From positions 744,001 to 808,000 of the forward strand of contig JAHDVF020001600.1 in NCBI GenBank assembly GCA_022606425.2: 64,000 nt of DNA, given 5' to 3'. Positions 40,304 through 51,159 of this stretch are shown piece by piece. Both the position numbers and the translations under genes were made by a program. Positions within the stretch are counted from its first letter, which is position 1. Each line of letters begins with the position of its first letter. The DNA is from Lepidostoma basale (Eukaryota > Arthropoda > Insecta > Trichoptera > Lepidostomatidae). Below the pieces are notes generated by a model that made no database searches, was not told the DNA's origin, and saw only the letters and a program-made list of their open reading frames with translations.

Positions 40304-40925
40304 AACATTCCCAAACAGCAAATAAATAAACTCCAGTCTGCATTCAATGCAGCAGCAAGACTGATAAAGGGTGTGCCAAAGAGTTGTCACATAACACAGC
40401 ATCTTAAGGAGCTCCACTGGCTGAAATGTCCAGAAAGGATACAATACAAGCTCTGCTGGACGGTCTATAAGGCGTTGCATGGAATGGCACCAGCTTATAT
40501 ATCTGAACTCTGCATCAACGAGAACCTGAATGCTAGACAGTCTACATTGCGATCAGCTAAGTCTTCTGCGATCGGTAGATTGACTGTGCCAAAACGCTGT
40601 CCAAGCACAAACTTTGGCGACCAAGCCTTCGCGGTAGCCGGCCCTTCAGCCTGGAACAGTCTTCCAGCAGACCTTAAGTGCATTGAGAATCAATCAGAGT
40701 TTAGATCGAGACTCAAAACGCACCTTTTCAAATTATCATTTCCTGACAGGAAGGGCTGATCGATTTCGTCAGGTGCAGCCCTCATACTAAATATGTTTAT
40801 ATATATATTTTTATCATTATTATTATTATTATTATCTAGTTGATAAAACGGAGCATCTTCTACAGCGCCCTTGAGATGAGCAATTCATAAAAATGGCGCT
40901 TTATAAATTATCCAATTTATTATTA
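40304..40925 (+). mobile_element. LINE-D 3' end, best copy
   Basis: Open to TAA at 40759-region: IQHSQTANKINSNLQSAFNA-type start, AARLIKGVPKSCHITQHLKE, LHWLKCPERIQYKLCWTVYK, ALHGMAPAYISELCINENLN, GDQAFAVAGPSAWNSLPADL, FRSRLKTHLFKLSFPDRKG. This is the C-terminal domain of CR1/L2-group reverse transcriptases. Then a 3' UTR with AGCGCCCTTGAGATGAGCAA and AAAAATGGCGCTTTATAAAT, and (ATT)n at both 40825 and 40918. Confidence 0.85.
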
Positions 40926-40937
40926 TTATTATTATTA

Positions 40938-41345
40938 TAATAACATATGGCGTCGAAGCAAGGGCAGACACAGTAAGGACCAAACAAGTTTTGAGGACTT
41001 CCGAAATGAAGACACTGAGGACGATAGCAGGCAAGACATTGAGGTATCTCGTGAGGAACACCAGAATAAGAGAGATTTGTGAGGTTCAGAATAAGATGGA
41101 GCAGACAGCGAAAATGGGACTAGATGTTCAAAGAATGGACTCCACCAAACTCCCCTATATTGAATTGCATAATCAGCCTTATGGGACTCGTCGTCGTGGA
41201 AGACCTCCTAAAAGATGGAGGGACGGCTGGGAATCTACCTCACAGGAGGAGCAACCACATAGGTCTTCAACAAGGAAGAAGATGGAGAAGAAGTTTATAT
41301 TGAATATTGTTTCAATAATAGTTAGGTGTGTAATTCAGAGTCGAT
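40938..41345 (+). mobile_element. LINE-C 3' fragment
   Basis: ITYGVEARADTVRTKQVLRT, SEMKTLRTIAGKTLRYLVRN, MDSTKLPYIELHNQPYGTRR, GRPPKRWRDGWESTSQEEQP, stop further on at 41345. The IEDxxxWSRxRxRYW block is damaged. Confidence 0.85.
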
Positions 41346-41639
41346 AACTAATTCTTAGACCATGAAAAAGAAGAAAAAAAAGATTTTGTTTTGTGTTCGA
41401 AATTCTTTAAATTAACAAAAAACAAAATAAAGCTGTTATTTCTCTTGTTACAAAATTTAAAACTCCTTAGAAATTCCTTCACACAATTCGTATTAGCCGC
41501 TTTGGAAGTAAGCCATTGTTATTTGTAAGGATACATATTTTACCAGTGGCGTCACTCATAATTCTATTAATATCAATTGAAAAAAAATATTGCAATTCGT
41601 CTAAAATAATTTGAATTAATAACAAATACATTCATAAAA
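41346..41639. other. AT-rich interval
   Basis: Nothing recognised. Confidence 0.4.
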
Positions 41640-41737
41640 AACTAACTAACTTACTAACCACCACGCCGTCTCCCCGAAGGGGTAGATTGACATATTTCTC
41701 TCGCTTCCTGAACATTAATACATCGTGTCATGCATGA
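41640..41737 (-). mobile_element. LINE-A 3' scrap, head-to-head with the next copy
   Basis: Tail and CTCCCCGAAGGGG hairpin, deletion, then CATATTTCTCTCGCTTCCTG to the RCM(N) region. Its broken end meets the broken 5' end of the plus-strand copy at 41738. Confidence 0.75.
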
Positions 41738-42136
41738 ATGTGTGGCAAATCTGTATATGATAGAGTGACAAATGCAAGTATAAGAAGTGAATGTGGTGCG
41801 AATGAAAGTGTTATGAACAAAATAAGGAAAGGGTCATTAAGATGGTTTGGACACATGGAAAGAATGAGTGAAGACAGAATGGTAAAGAAGATATATGTAA
41901 ACGGCGTGAACGGAGCTAGAAATAGAGGAAGGCCGAGGAAAACGTGGCACGATCAAATCAATCAAATATTGAATGTCGGTCACGTGAGGAGTCGGAAAAA
42001 TCGACGTGCGTGCATGACAAGATGTATGAATGTAGAGGAAGCGAGAGACGTATGTCAGGACAGAACAGTGTGGCGTTCCATTCTTTCTGCCTACCCCTCC
42101 GGGGAGACGGCGTGATGGTAAGTTAGTTAGTTAGTT
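41738..42136 (+). mobile_element. LINE-A 3' end, intact reading frame
   Basis: 125 codons uninterrupted: MCGKSVYDRVTNASIRSECG, RWFGHMERMSEDRMVKKIYV, NGVNGARNRGRPRKTWHDQI, NQILNVGHVRSRKNRRACMT, EEARDVCQDRTVWRSILSAY, PSGETA, TGA, then TGG and (TTAG)n. Good reference for the LINE-A C-terminus. Confidence 0.9.
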
Positions 42137-42137
42137 T

Positions 42138-42208
42138 TAGTTCATCCTTCTTTTGCCAGTTCCATGCTTCACTTCCATACATAGGGTCGGCACAAGAACA
42201 CCATTAGA
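42138..42208 (-). mobile_element. LINE-A scrap
   Basis: Complement of VLVPTLCMEVKHGTGKRRM-type sequence (GVLVPTLMYGSEAWNWQKKDE region). Confidence 0.6.
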
Positions 42209-42667
42209 GGAGAAGAAGAAGTCTGGATTTAATATTGTGAGTATCTTTTCCCTCAGTTGGTATATTTTTGTATCTTTGTTGTTGTTGTTGTAATATGGTG
42301 CGCCACTGCGTTAAATATTTCAGCCATAAAGGTCCGTTTGAGGATTTAGCGGAAGGGCCGCCTTAGACATCCTGCATATTCGAAGCAACACAATTACTTG
42401 TGAATAATACTATTATATGGGGCTCTCTGCATTTCCTCTCTCTCGGGGACAGGAGATTCTTTCTTATTTGGGAGCGACGGGACACTCAGGGTTGCCAACT
42501 CTTTAATATAATTTATATAGAAAATTGACAAACTTTGTTTAATCCACTATTTAAAAAATATATTAAAAAACACGACATGTTTCGGAGGATACCTGCATTT
42601 TCTGGTATAAAAATACGAGAATAATAAAAACCTTCGAATACGAGAATAAAAAATACGAGAATAATTG
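42209..42667. other. unassigned interval
   Basis: A (GTT)n run at 42280-42292; no gene recognised. Confidence 0.4.
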
Positions 42668-42905
42668 ACGACCTTCGTGGCAGAGTGGTAAGAGCTCTGA
42701 TTCCCATTCCGAAGGTTCTGGGTTCGATTCCCGGCGATGGCAGTGTGATTGTCACATTGTCTTTGGTCTGGCGTAGTATTCACGTGACAATAAAATGGTA
42801 TAGATTGGCTACCTGTCACATGTCACGAGAATCAATATATCAGCTTAAAAAAAAAAATGTATACTGTAATTGGGTTCAAGCAACCTGTTGTATACGTAAA
42901 AAAAA
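42668..42905 (+). mobile_element. tRNA-like SINE, best copy
   Basis: A-box TGGCAGAGTGGTAAGAGC (42678-42695), B-box GGTTCGATTCC (42720-42730), then CCGGCGATGGCAGTGTGATT, TTTGGTCTGG, CACGTGACAATAAAATGG, CTACCTGTCACATGTCACG and the GTATAC-bounded tail block. The tRNA-derived head is 5' to an unrelated body, the standard SINE layout. Confidence 0.85.
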
Positions 42906-42926
42906 AAAAAAAAAAAACTAAATAAA

Positions 42927-43408
42927 GAAATGTATGTCTTAAGTCTAAAGAGAAAAGTTTATGATTCATGCATACTGCCGGTGATGACTTATGAGATGGA
43001 GACTATGACCCTCACCAAGAGAAATGTAGAGAGATTAAGAGTCACGCAGCGTTCCATGGAAAGACATGTGCTCGGCGTCAGTCTCCGAGATAAAATCAGA
43101 AATGAGGAGATTAGACGCCGAACAAAAATAACGGACATCATGGAACGACTAGCGAGACTGAAGTGGCAATGGGCGGGTCATGTGGCGAGACAGAGTGAGG
43201 ATAGATGGACCCAGAATATAATAAGGTGGAGACCATGGGAGAATAGGAGAAGCGTCGGCAGGCCGCAAAAAAGGTGGGCCGACGACATTGCTGCCATGGG
43301 GGGGAAAATGTGGCTACGGCTGGCAGGAGATAGAGACGAGTGGAAGGGAAGGGAAGAGGCCTATGTCCAGCAGTGGACCGATAAAGGTTGACGAAGAAGA
43401 AGAAAAAA
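42927..43408 (+). mobile_element. LINE-B (RTE-like) 3' end, intact frame
   Basis: 153 codons open: CLKRKVYDSCILPVMTYEME-type start, RLRVTQRSMERHVLGVSLRD, RLARLKWQWAGHVARQSEDR, WRPWENRRSVGRPQKRWADD, EEAYVQQWTDKG, stop. Tail (GAA)n. Same subfamily as 54699-55465 minus. Confidence 0.9.
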
Positions 43409-43796
43409 CAAAGAGAGACTAGTAAAAAAACGCATTTGTAGCGGCCTTGTTTAATTGGGCTTGTATTTCTTCCCGCAGATCAGCTCTTCCCACCAGGTCT
43501 ATGCCTGGATACTTGAAGGTACCTGTTCTATGGATTGATTTCCTAAAACCAGGTTTTAGAAAATCAGGTGTTTGGGGTGTTTTGGAAAAGGTCATACATT
43601 TTGTTTATTCGATAGAGATCGTCGTGTTGTCTTCAAATGTATTCAATGATAATGCTGTGACACATTTTCACCAAATTTTGAAGCGCAGTCAAAAACAAAA
43701 GTCTCTAGACGGCTTTCTAGTAAAAATAATGAATCATTTATCATAAATTCATTAACAATAATTTAGTTAATCTTATAGTTATTAAATCTACCAATC
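43409..43796 (+). pseudogene. unassigned interval with possible Tigger C-terminus
   Basis: 43640-43746 reads VFNDNAVTHFHQILKRSQKQ, KSLDGFLVK, stop: resembles the very C-terminus of pogo/Tigger-type transposases (SLDxFL at the end). Nothing upstream confirms it. 43440-43560 on minus may be another LINE scrap. Confidence 0.35.
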
Positions 43797-44012
43797 ATTG
43801 GAGAGAAGGAGAAATATTCACTTGGCAGTTCACTTCTTTCAGCTGATTGGCGGCCGTATACAGAACTCGGATTTGTCCCTGACCTTCGTCAAAGACAGGA
43901 CAGATTGTTTTACTTGCCGCGCTGCAGAACCAACCTGCCAATGGTTATGCCTGTGGGTAGGGAAATCTTGTTGCTTAATCTGCTGTTGTTGAGGTGGACA
44001 TATTTCGTGATA
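43797..44012 (+). mobile_element. LINE-E scrap
   Basis: ERRRNIHLAVHFFQLIGGRI, QNSDL, then frameshifted CRAAEPTCQWLCLW-type sequence matching the CRTNLPxVMPVGR block. Confidence 0.7.
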
Positions 44013-44741
44013 GTGTGAGTTGTCTCAGGGATGCAATATCAATGTTATGATTCTTTCTAATTCTTAACCTTAATGGGTTTTGTATGCTTCTCTTATAAAT
44101 TATTATAATGTATTTGCAAACGATCTGGAATTATATGTCTGTAATGTTTGTGTGATTTAATTGTTTTGCGATTGTTATGAAATCAAATAAAATAATAATA
44201 TAACACTTTGTATGGTTATTATATTTGATGGTATGGTTATTATAATTGATGCCAACTATAATAGTTTCGATTAGGCCTATAAATACTAAGAAAATAAGAA
44301 GTGATTTCTTTCTGCTCTGGGTTATTATTTCGTTTTTTTTTCTTTATTGATTGTTAGTCCCATATCAAGCGCCCCTGATTCCAGGGGGTTGAAAACTTCC
44401 TTAAGGGCTGGAATGGATCTTCTGATGATTTTGATGTCATTTGGCTGCTTTTATAGCAGATATTTGAGCTGGTGTCCACTTTTACAAGTTTTTCTTTCTG
44501 ATAAGGTGCTCTAATACAATGTAAAGGGTTTTCCTATAGAGACTTCCGAACTGTATTGTTGAAGCGACATCTGTCAAATTAGTCTGTTTTGCCAAATCAC
44601 AATGGATGGATATAGCGTCTAACAACACGTGCAAGTGATAAAATTGTTTTATCAAAATGGATGTTCTGTTCGGGCAAAGTAGTGTGGGTTAGAGTAGGAA
44701 AGGAAGGGAATCACATGAGAATTTAATAAACTAGTTATTAA
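44013..44741. other. unassigned interval with repeat I
   Basis: 44222-44275 is repeat I. The rest (including 44350-44600) shows no recognisable domain. Confidence 0.4.
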
Positions 44742-44832
44742 ATGAAGACAAAGGAAAACGTGGCACGATCAAATCAATCATATATTAAAGTTCGATCACG
44801 TGAGGAGTTGGAGAAATCAATGTGCTTGCATT
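44742..44832 (+). mobile_element. LINE-A scrap
   Basis: RQRKTWHDQINHILKFDHVR and RSWRNQCACI: the GRPRKTW to RACM part only. Confidence 0.65.
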
Positions 44833-45267
44833 TTTGTTTTCATTATTCACTAAAAAGATTTTTTTTAACATAAAATATATCATTATTTTTGGACAGCCCT
44901 ATTCGGTTGCATTTGCGAACACACGACCCATATTATATCACGTCCGCCCAATTACTGGCGGGAAATCCGAAAACGTTCTGACAGTTGTAGAAAAAACAAA
45001 GCTGTCATGGCCGGACGACAGCGCAATAAATATTTGAAAAGATTTCGGAGGGATTTTGTGAGGCCGTAAATATTCGTCTTTTCCTCAAATATAATAGTAT
45101 TCAAGCCGACAAAATCCTTTCCTGTTGCCAAAACGGATAATCAGCTAATTCACCTTCTATCTCACGTTTTCACAGGATAATTAGGCAGAGAGATTTAACC
45201 GTCATTTTTTTTTACTTATAACTAGCTTCTCGACGACTTTATATATTACAAATTTATAATATCCTAG
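44833..45267. other. unassigned interval
   Basis: A 71-codon frame at 44822-45037 overlaps the LINE scrap and has no domain. Nothing else. Confidence 0.4.
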
Positions 45268-45600
45268 CAGGAGGACCTTTGTGGCAGAGTGGTAAGAGCT
45301 ATGACTGCCATATAGAAGGTCCTGGGTTCGATTCCCGGCAATGGCAGAGTGATTGTTACACTGTCTTTGGTCTGGTGCAAAATTCACGTGACAATAAAAC
45401 GGCGATAGATTAGCTACCTATCACATGTCATGAGAATCAATATAATAGCTGAAAAACAAATTGTATACAGTAATTCGGTTCAAACGACCTATTGTATACA
45501 ATAGAAACTGACGAAAGGGCGCCGCTGTGTCCTATAACAGCTTCGGGTAAGCGGTGGGTAACCTTCTATGGCTTTATTTAACTGTATGTTTGTTTATTTC
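45268..45600 (+). mobile_element. tRNA-like SINE with tail block
   Basis: A-box TGGCAGAGTGGTAAGAGC (45281-45298), B-box GGTTCGATTCC (45323-45333), body as at 42.7 kb, then TGTATACAGTAATTCGGTTC...GTATAC. 45505-45590 (GACGAAAGGGCGCCGCTGTG) is the complement of sequence at 15.15-15.22 kb. Confidence 0.8.
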
Positions 45601-45644
45601 TACAATAAATAAATTTTTATTTATTACGTCCTGTATACAATAAA

Positions 45645-45840
45645 AAAAACTAATTAATTATTTAACTATCACGCAGTCTCTCCGGAGGGGTAGGCAGAAA
45701 TAATGGACTTCCATACAGTTCTATCCTGATAACTTATCTTGCTTCCTCAACATTCATACAACGTGCTTTGTACGCGCGTCTTTCTTTATTTCTTGTTCCA
45801 TTTACCACGTTTACATATATTTTTACCATTCTTACATCTT
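45645..45840 (-). mobile_element. LINE-A 3' fragment, decayed
   Basis: AATTATTTAACTATCACGCA tail/end variant, CTCCGGAGGGG hairpin, then gaps to the RACKARCMN and VVNGTRNKE regions. Confidence 0.75.
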
Positions 45841-46300
45841 TCAAACACGGGTCTTCTCTCAGATTTGGAAGTTGTGAATGAATTTGTCTATCTTGGATCG
45901 CTGATAACTGACCAGGGAGGATGCGAGAGGGAGATTCCATGACAAACCACCAAGATATGGCAAGACAAACATATCTCCAACAAGACCAAGATGAGACTGG
46001 TTCAAACCCCTGTTTTCTCCATATTCCTTTATGGTAATCTTGGACAATGCGAACATCGGAGAGGTCCAAAATGGATGCTTTCGAGATGTGGTGCTGGCGA
46101 CGAATGTTGCGTATACCCTGGACTGCAAGAATAACAAACCAGTCAATCATTCACCAGCTGGGTATCAAGGCAAGACTCTCGCGGATGTGCTCTCAGAGAG
46201 CGTTGAAATATTTTGGACACATAGCCCGGAGAGATCAAGACAACCTTGAAAAGCTCATCATCTTGAGCAAAGTGGAGGGAAGGCGACCACAAAAAGGATA
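45840..46300 (+). mobile_element. LINE-F (RTE-like) fragment
   Basis: DLEVVNEFVYLGSLITDQGG, CEREIP stop, then across frames: FSIFLYG, DAFEMWCWRRMLRIPWTARI, TNQSIIHQLGIKARLSRMCS, QRALKYFGHIARRDQDNLEK, VEGRRPQKG. It ends at a LINE-A junction (GGAT|AAATCATGACAG). Confidence 0.8.
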
Positions 46301-46302
46301 AA

Positions 46303-46708
46303 TCATGACAGTCTGCAACATTAGCGAGAATGGTGAAAATTTGGAGCAAGTAGATGAGTTCGTGTATTTGGGTAGTATGTATACAAAATATGGGCGAGTG
46401 GAGAGAGATATTAATAGAAGGGTTAGGGCAGGCAGCAAAGTGAATGGTGCACTTAATCATCGCAAACAAAAACGCCTAAATGGCATTGCACAATGGTATT
46501 CTTGTAACGACCCTTATGTATGGAAGTGAAGCATTAAACTGGTAAAAGAAGGATGATAGTAGAATAAATGCAGTAGAAATGAGATCTCTTAGACGAATGT
46601 GTGCATACCCCGTGTATGATAGAGTGTCGAATGAATATATAAGGAGTGAATGCGGTGCGAATGATGGTGTTATGAACAAAATAATGATAGGATCATTAAG
46701 ATGGTTTT
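46303..46708 (+). mobile_element. LINE-A fragment
   Basis: MTVCNISENGENLEQVDEFV, YLGSMYTKYGRVERDINRRV, then a shifted TLMYGSEALNW stop and SLRRMCAYPVYDRVSNEYI, ending in MNKIMIGSLRWF. No 3' end. Confidence 0.8.
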
Positions 46709-47004
46709 GTTTTGAGTGTTGTATACAAAATATACTTTTATAAAAAAAAGATTTAATAATGTTTGTTTTTAGTATTAGAAGTCACAATACATGTAAGCGC
46801 TGCGGGAGAGGATGGTTTAGTATGTATTGTAGATAGATGCCGCCTGTTGCCTACCCACAGATACTAAACCGGATGTGGAGTGTATACAATCAAACCTATT
46901 GACGTTACTTGTCACCCATTCATCTCACTTCCGGTGCAGACACAACAGATCCGATGCACGCCCATGACGCGCAAGGTCAAGAAATAGAAAACAAAAACTA
47001 ACTA
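46709..47004. other. unassigned interval
   Basis: 46795-46990 is GC-balanced with no repeat match in the window; no domain. Confidence 0.35.
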
Positions 47005-47722
47005 ACTAACTAACCATCACGCCGTCTCCCCAAAAGGGTAGGCAGAAAGAATGGACTGTCACACTTTAACCGATGCGGCACTCCATCCTCAAAGATAACG
47101 GTTATTATCCCTGGCTGTACCCAACTGATTTCTTGCTGGGTATGCTGGACTACCAATCATTGGAAATTAGACCAACTATCCATTTGGGTGTTCATTTTTT
47201 TCAACTGATTCGTGGTCGAATACATAACTCGGATATTTTGAATGACTTGACTTTGTTTGTCCCTGACAATTATCTGCGACAAAGGCAACATAGATTATTT
47301 CACCTGGCACTGTGTAGAACCAACCTACCTAAAGTAATGCCCGTGGGCAGGGCAATAATCCTTCTAAACCGCATCTCTTCGGATGTGGACATCTTCCACG
47401 ATAGTGAGGCTACCCTCAGAAAACATCTATCTCTTGAATAATGTGTTGTTCTTCTTATTGTTTCTAATTACTTATTTGGTCTTTATTTTTTAATTATCTC
47501 GTGTTTTTTGGGTTTTTGTCTATTTTTAAATTTTATAATTGTATTTACTGTTTAAAATAGTTTTTTTTACCTACCTGTAAAGTCATAAGGGCTTTGGTTA
47601 TATACTGTAATGTTTATGATTTAAAAAAATAAATTGAAATTGAAATCCTTCTCTTTTCGCCCCGCGGCAGACGCGGTGTGATGGGTTGCAAACCTCATCG
47701 CCACCAATAGGCATCTCCCGTA
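47005..47722 (-). mobile_element. element S split by LINE-E
   Basis: 3' part 47005-47091 (TTAG tail, CTCCCCAAAAGGG hairpin, ACTCCATCCT) and 5' part 47646-47722 (CCTTCTCTTTTCGCCCCGCG to AGGCATCTCCCG). Joining agrees with the uninterrupted copy at 61.6-61.8 kb. Confidence 0.85.
47092..47645 (+). mobile_element. LINE-E 3' end, best copy
   Basis: Open for 122 codons (47073-47441): WLYPTDFLLGMLDYQSLEIR, IHLGVHFFQLIRGRIHNSDI, LRQRQHRLFHLALCRTNLPK, VMPVGRAIILLNRISSDVDI, FHDSEATLRKHLSLE, stop. About 200 bp of 3' UTR and an AAATTGAAATTGAAAT end follow. C-terminus of a Jockey/CR1-type reverse transcriptase. Confidence 0.8.
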
Positions 47723-47819
47723 AAACAAAAATACAAACTAAATCGCGTAAGGAACATCAAAATAATAAAAATATGTGAGTCTGAAGTTATATAGTCTAAG
47801 GTAATGATTTTCGAAAAAG

Positions 47820-48500
47820 AATGAAGCATGACAGTCTGCAACATTAGTATAAACGGCGAAAATCTGGAACAAGTGGATGAATTTGTTTATTTAGGAAGTA
47901 TGTTTACAAAGGATGGGAGGGTGGAGAAGGATATTGAAAGAAGTGTTGGGGCAGGCAACAGAGTAAATGGTGCACTTGAAGTTGTCATCGCAAACAAAAA
48001 CCTATCCAAAAAAGCTAAGGATGGCAGCGTATAATGATGTTCTTGTGCCGACCCTTATGTATGGAAGTGCAGCATGAAACTGGCAAAAGAAGGATGAAAG
48101 TAGAATAAATGCAGTAGAAATGAGATCTCTTAGATGAATGTGTGGATACTCTGTGTATGATAAGAGCTTCGAATGAAAATATAAGAAGTGATTGCGGTGC
48201 GAATGATGGTGTCATGAACAAAATAATGAAAGGATCATTAAGATGGTTTGGACACATGGAAAGAATGAGTGAAGACAGAATGGTAAAGAAGGTATATGTA
48301 AATGGCGTGAACGGAGCTAGAAATAGAGGAAGGCCGAGGAAAACGTGGCACGGTCAAATCAATCAAATATTGAATGTCGGTCACGGTAGGTCAATGTAGA
48401 GGAAGCGAGAGAAGTATGTTAGGACAGAACCGTGTGGCGTTCCATTCTTTCTGCCTACCCCTCCGGGGAGACGGTGTGATGGTTAGTTAGTTAGTTAAAA
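47820..48500 (+). mobile_element. LINE-A fragment, long
   Basis: MTVCNISINGENLEQVDEFV, YLGSMFTKDGRVEKDIERSV, ANKNLSKKAK, a one-base insertion, stop in EMRSLR, then RWFGHMERMSEDRMVKKVYV, NGARNRGRPRKTWHGQINQI. A 40-bp deletion precedes the terminal CCTCCGGGGAGACGGTGTGA and (TTAG)n. Confidence 0.85.
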
Positions 48501-48631
48501 TAATTATAAATTATTACGTAAATCGATTTGGTGCCATATTTATTTGATCTCAATAAAAATAGGACCATTCTGAATTTCCTTCAAATTCGGGAAAACATTT
48601 CGATCTAGGAACCCTAATTTGCATTACTCTA

Positions 48632-49189
48632 ATGTGTAAAGGCAACAAGCCGTAACTTAAGTTGCGTCTGTTTGGCGTAACACGGCTCAAAGCATTCTTA
48701 TAACTGGCCTCTATCATATACAATTAGATCTTTCTCTATCTCTTTCCTTTACTGAGATATTCACTATCCGAATAGCCGCAAAATTGTATTAATTTGATAC
48801 ATGTTTTGGCAAAAAGCATCATTTTAAGTTGCTGCTTTTTACCACGGCACAGCCAAAACTTGCGGCCTTTTGCTGCGACACAATAATAATATGTATCCTG
48901 GCAAATGACAGCAACTTAAATTGCGGCCCATTACCAAATTATTTGTGCGACGGTCTAGCTAATATGTGACGGCAAAATACATTTTCTTTAATAATATGAA
49001 GCTTACTATGCTTTTATGGCAAAAACACGTCTTAATCATTTCTTAGAACTGTATTCTTACTTTTAAAACTTAGTTTGTATAAGAAAACTTATTTTAAATG
49101 ATAAAATAAAGCAAAAAACAAAATAAAACTATTAACCCGTTTATCTCCAAACTACTATTTTTAACTTGCGGCTGTTTGCCTTTGCACAT
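48632..49189. mobile_element. long-TIR MITE, TA target, second copy
   Basis: 558 bp, TA at 48630-48631 and 49190-49191. Inverted relative to 10637-11132, with an extra segment near 48880-48945 that contains one more GCAACTTAAATTGCGGC motif. No ORF. Confidence 0.8.
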
Positions 49190-49369
49190 TATAAACTGCG
49201 CATTCGTTTTGCGCCATCATAGGCTTGTCAATCATTATGTCAATATTAACGGTTGACAGCTGTCATTTAAATCGACTCGAGCGCCATCTCTTGGTGAAAA
49301 TCTAAATCACATCATTCACAATTAAACACTGATACCAAATAAAATTAGTTCAACCCAGTAATATTAAAC

Positions 49370-50062
49370 TGTCCGGTGGTATGACCGTACTGGTACGTTG
49401 CGGACTACAAATAATTTATTACTTTTTTTTCAGAATACCGAACAATACTGCCATCTGTGAACCATTTGTCACAAGTGTTATAAGTTTTTAGCAATGTAAC
49501 TATTATACCGACTGAGCAATTCACATTTTAAATATTCCGTGACGTCATAACTCTCACGTTACTTGCCAACCTTTTAATCAGGCTGCGATTTATGTGTAAT
49601 TTAACAATAAATAAAAAGTTTGATTATTTTATGTGAAAATATAAAGAAGATTTCTTAGTTATAATTTATCTTGACAATCCAAAAACTAAAAACTAATTAA
49701 CCATCACGCCGTCTCCCCGAAGGGGTAGGCAGAAAGAATGGACTGTCACACTTTTCTTTCCTGACATATTTCTCTCGCTTCTTCAACATTCATACATCGT
49801 GTCATGCACGCGCGTCGATTTCAAGTTCCATTTACATCGTAAACATATTATTTTTCACCATTCTTTCCATGTGTCCAAACCATCTTAATGATCCTTTCAA
49901 TATTTCGTTCATAACACCATCATTCACACCGCATTTATTAATTCTAAATCATGTTAAATAAATTAATGATCTGTTCTGATAGACCGATGGTTGACTATTT
50001 ATAAAAAAGCATTTATTTTCTCCCCCTAAATCACTTAATATTGGTTTTTTAAAGTAGTTCTT
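49370..50062 (+). repeat. duplicated segment, copy interrupted by LINE-A
   Basis: Second copy of 37670-38105. 49690-49945 is a LINE-A insertion absent from the first copy. Confidence 0.75.
49690..49945 (-). mobile_element. LINE-A 3' fragment
   Basis: AACTAATTAACC tail, CTCCCCGAAGGGG hairpin, internal deletion after CGCGCGTCGATTTC, ending at the ANDGVMNEI region. The empty site at about 37980 dates it after the segment duplication. Confidence 0.8.
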
Positions 50063-50094
50063 ATGATTATTCTGATGCTGAAAAATTTCTCATG

Positions 50095-50317
50095 CTGTCT
50101 TTGGTCTGGTAGAATTCACGTGACAAAAAAAAGGTGATAGATAAGCTACCTGTCACTTGTCATAAGAATCAATAGTAAAAAAATTGTATAGATTGGTTTA
50201 AATAGTTAAATTTAAAAGTTCAAGAGGCATCCTAAGAACCAGCAAAAATCTTTTTTTTTTTATATACAACGGGTCGTTTGAACCCAATAATTGTATACAG
50301 TTACTTTTTCAGCTGGT
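50095..50317 (+). mobile_element. SINE 3' part
   Basis: CTGTCTTTGGTCTGGTAGAA, CACGTGACAAAAAAAAGGTG, CTACCTGTCACTTGTCATAA; 50265-50305 is the GTATAC tail block in the other orientation. Confidence 0.65.
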
Positions 50318-50362
50318 TCATTCTCTCTGCCTAGTGAAACGGCGTGATGGTTTGTTGTTGTT
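50318..50362 (+). mobile_element. LINE-A terminus with GTT tail
   Basis: CATTCTCTCTGCCTA, hairpin deleted, GTGAAACGGCGTGATGG and TTTGTTGTTGTTG. Confidence 0.65.
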
Positions 50363-51113
50363 GATTTTTTCTACTCAGTACTATTTTGTATCCCAAATAA
50401 TGTATATTATATATATGAATCGACCATTTCGTTTAAGCTGTTTTTTACGCTGTTTTTTTTTTACAATTTTTCACTGTAAACAATCTTGGAGTATCTTTAT
50501 CAATGTATTGGATATTTTGTAATTATAACATTATTTCCATTGAATTAATGTTATGATTTATCCATTTCAAAATAATAAAGATATTAATAAAAACCCCATT
50601 GATTTCTAATAAACCTATATAATAATAATAATATACTAATAATAAATTGGATAATTTATAAAGCGCCATTTTTATTAATTACTCATCTCAAGGGCGCTGT
50701 AGAAAATGCTCCGTTTTATCAATCTTAATGTTTTGGCACATTTAAAAGTTCACAAATTATTTCCGAGAATTTGGGCGTTCCCTCATAAATCATCCTGTTG
50801 CACTTCACACAATTCACTGGACACTCGGACACTTGGACACACATGTGGCAACCATCTTTGAGGATTTCGACTCGGAAATAGCCGTTTAGAGTCGTTTACA
50901 CGATGCACTTTATATTAAAAACTTTCACGTATTTCAACTTAATTTGTTCTTTTCACTGAAACTACACGTAAATAATTAATTATGGATACACAGATTTGTT
51001 TGGATTCATTAAAAGGTGATAATAGATGTTAAATAGACGAAAATGGAGTACTCAGACCCTCAAAATTTTATTTAAATAGGGAGCTATTTGAAAAAACGTC
51101 CGGCAGCTACAGA
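50363..51113. other. unassigned interval with a LINE-D 3' end
   Basis: 50635-50745 (minus) is the LINE-D 3' stem: AAAGCGCCATTTTTATTAAT...CATCTCAAGGGCGCT. The rest has no recognised feature. Confidence 0.5.
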
Positions 51114-51159
51114 GCGCCAGGACTTAAGTATTAGCTTATGAGTCCTGGCTATGGCTATT

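Noticed and set aside
42678..42740. tRNA gene suggested by A- and B-box
   Set aside because: The cloverleaf is incomplete and the following 120 bp are shared by several dispersed copies; it is a tRNA-derived SINE. Same for 45281-45340 and 62195-62275.
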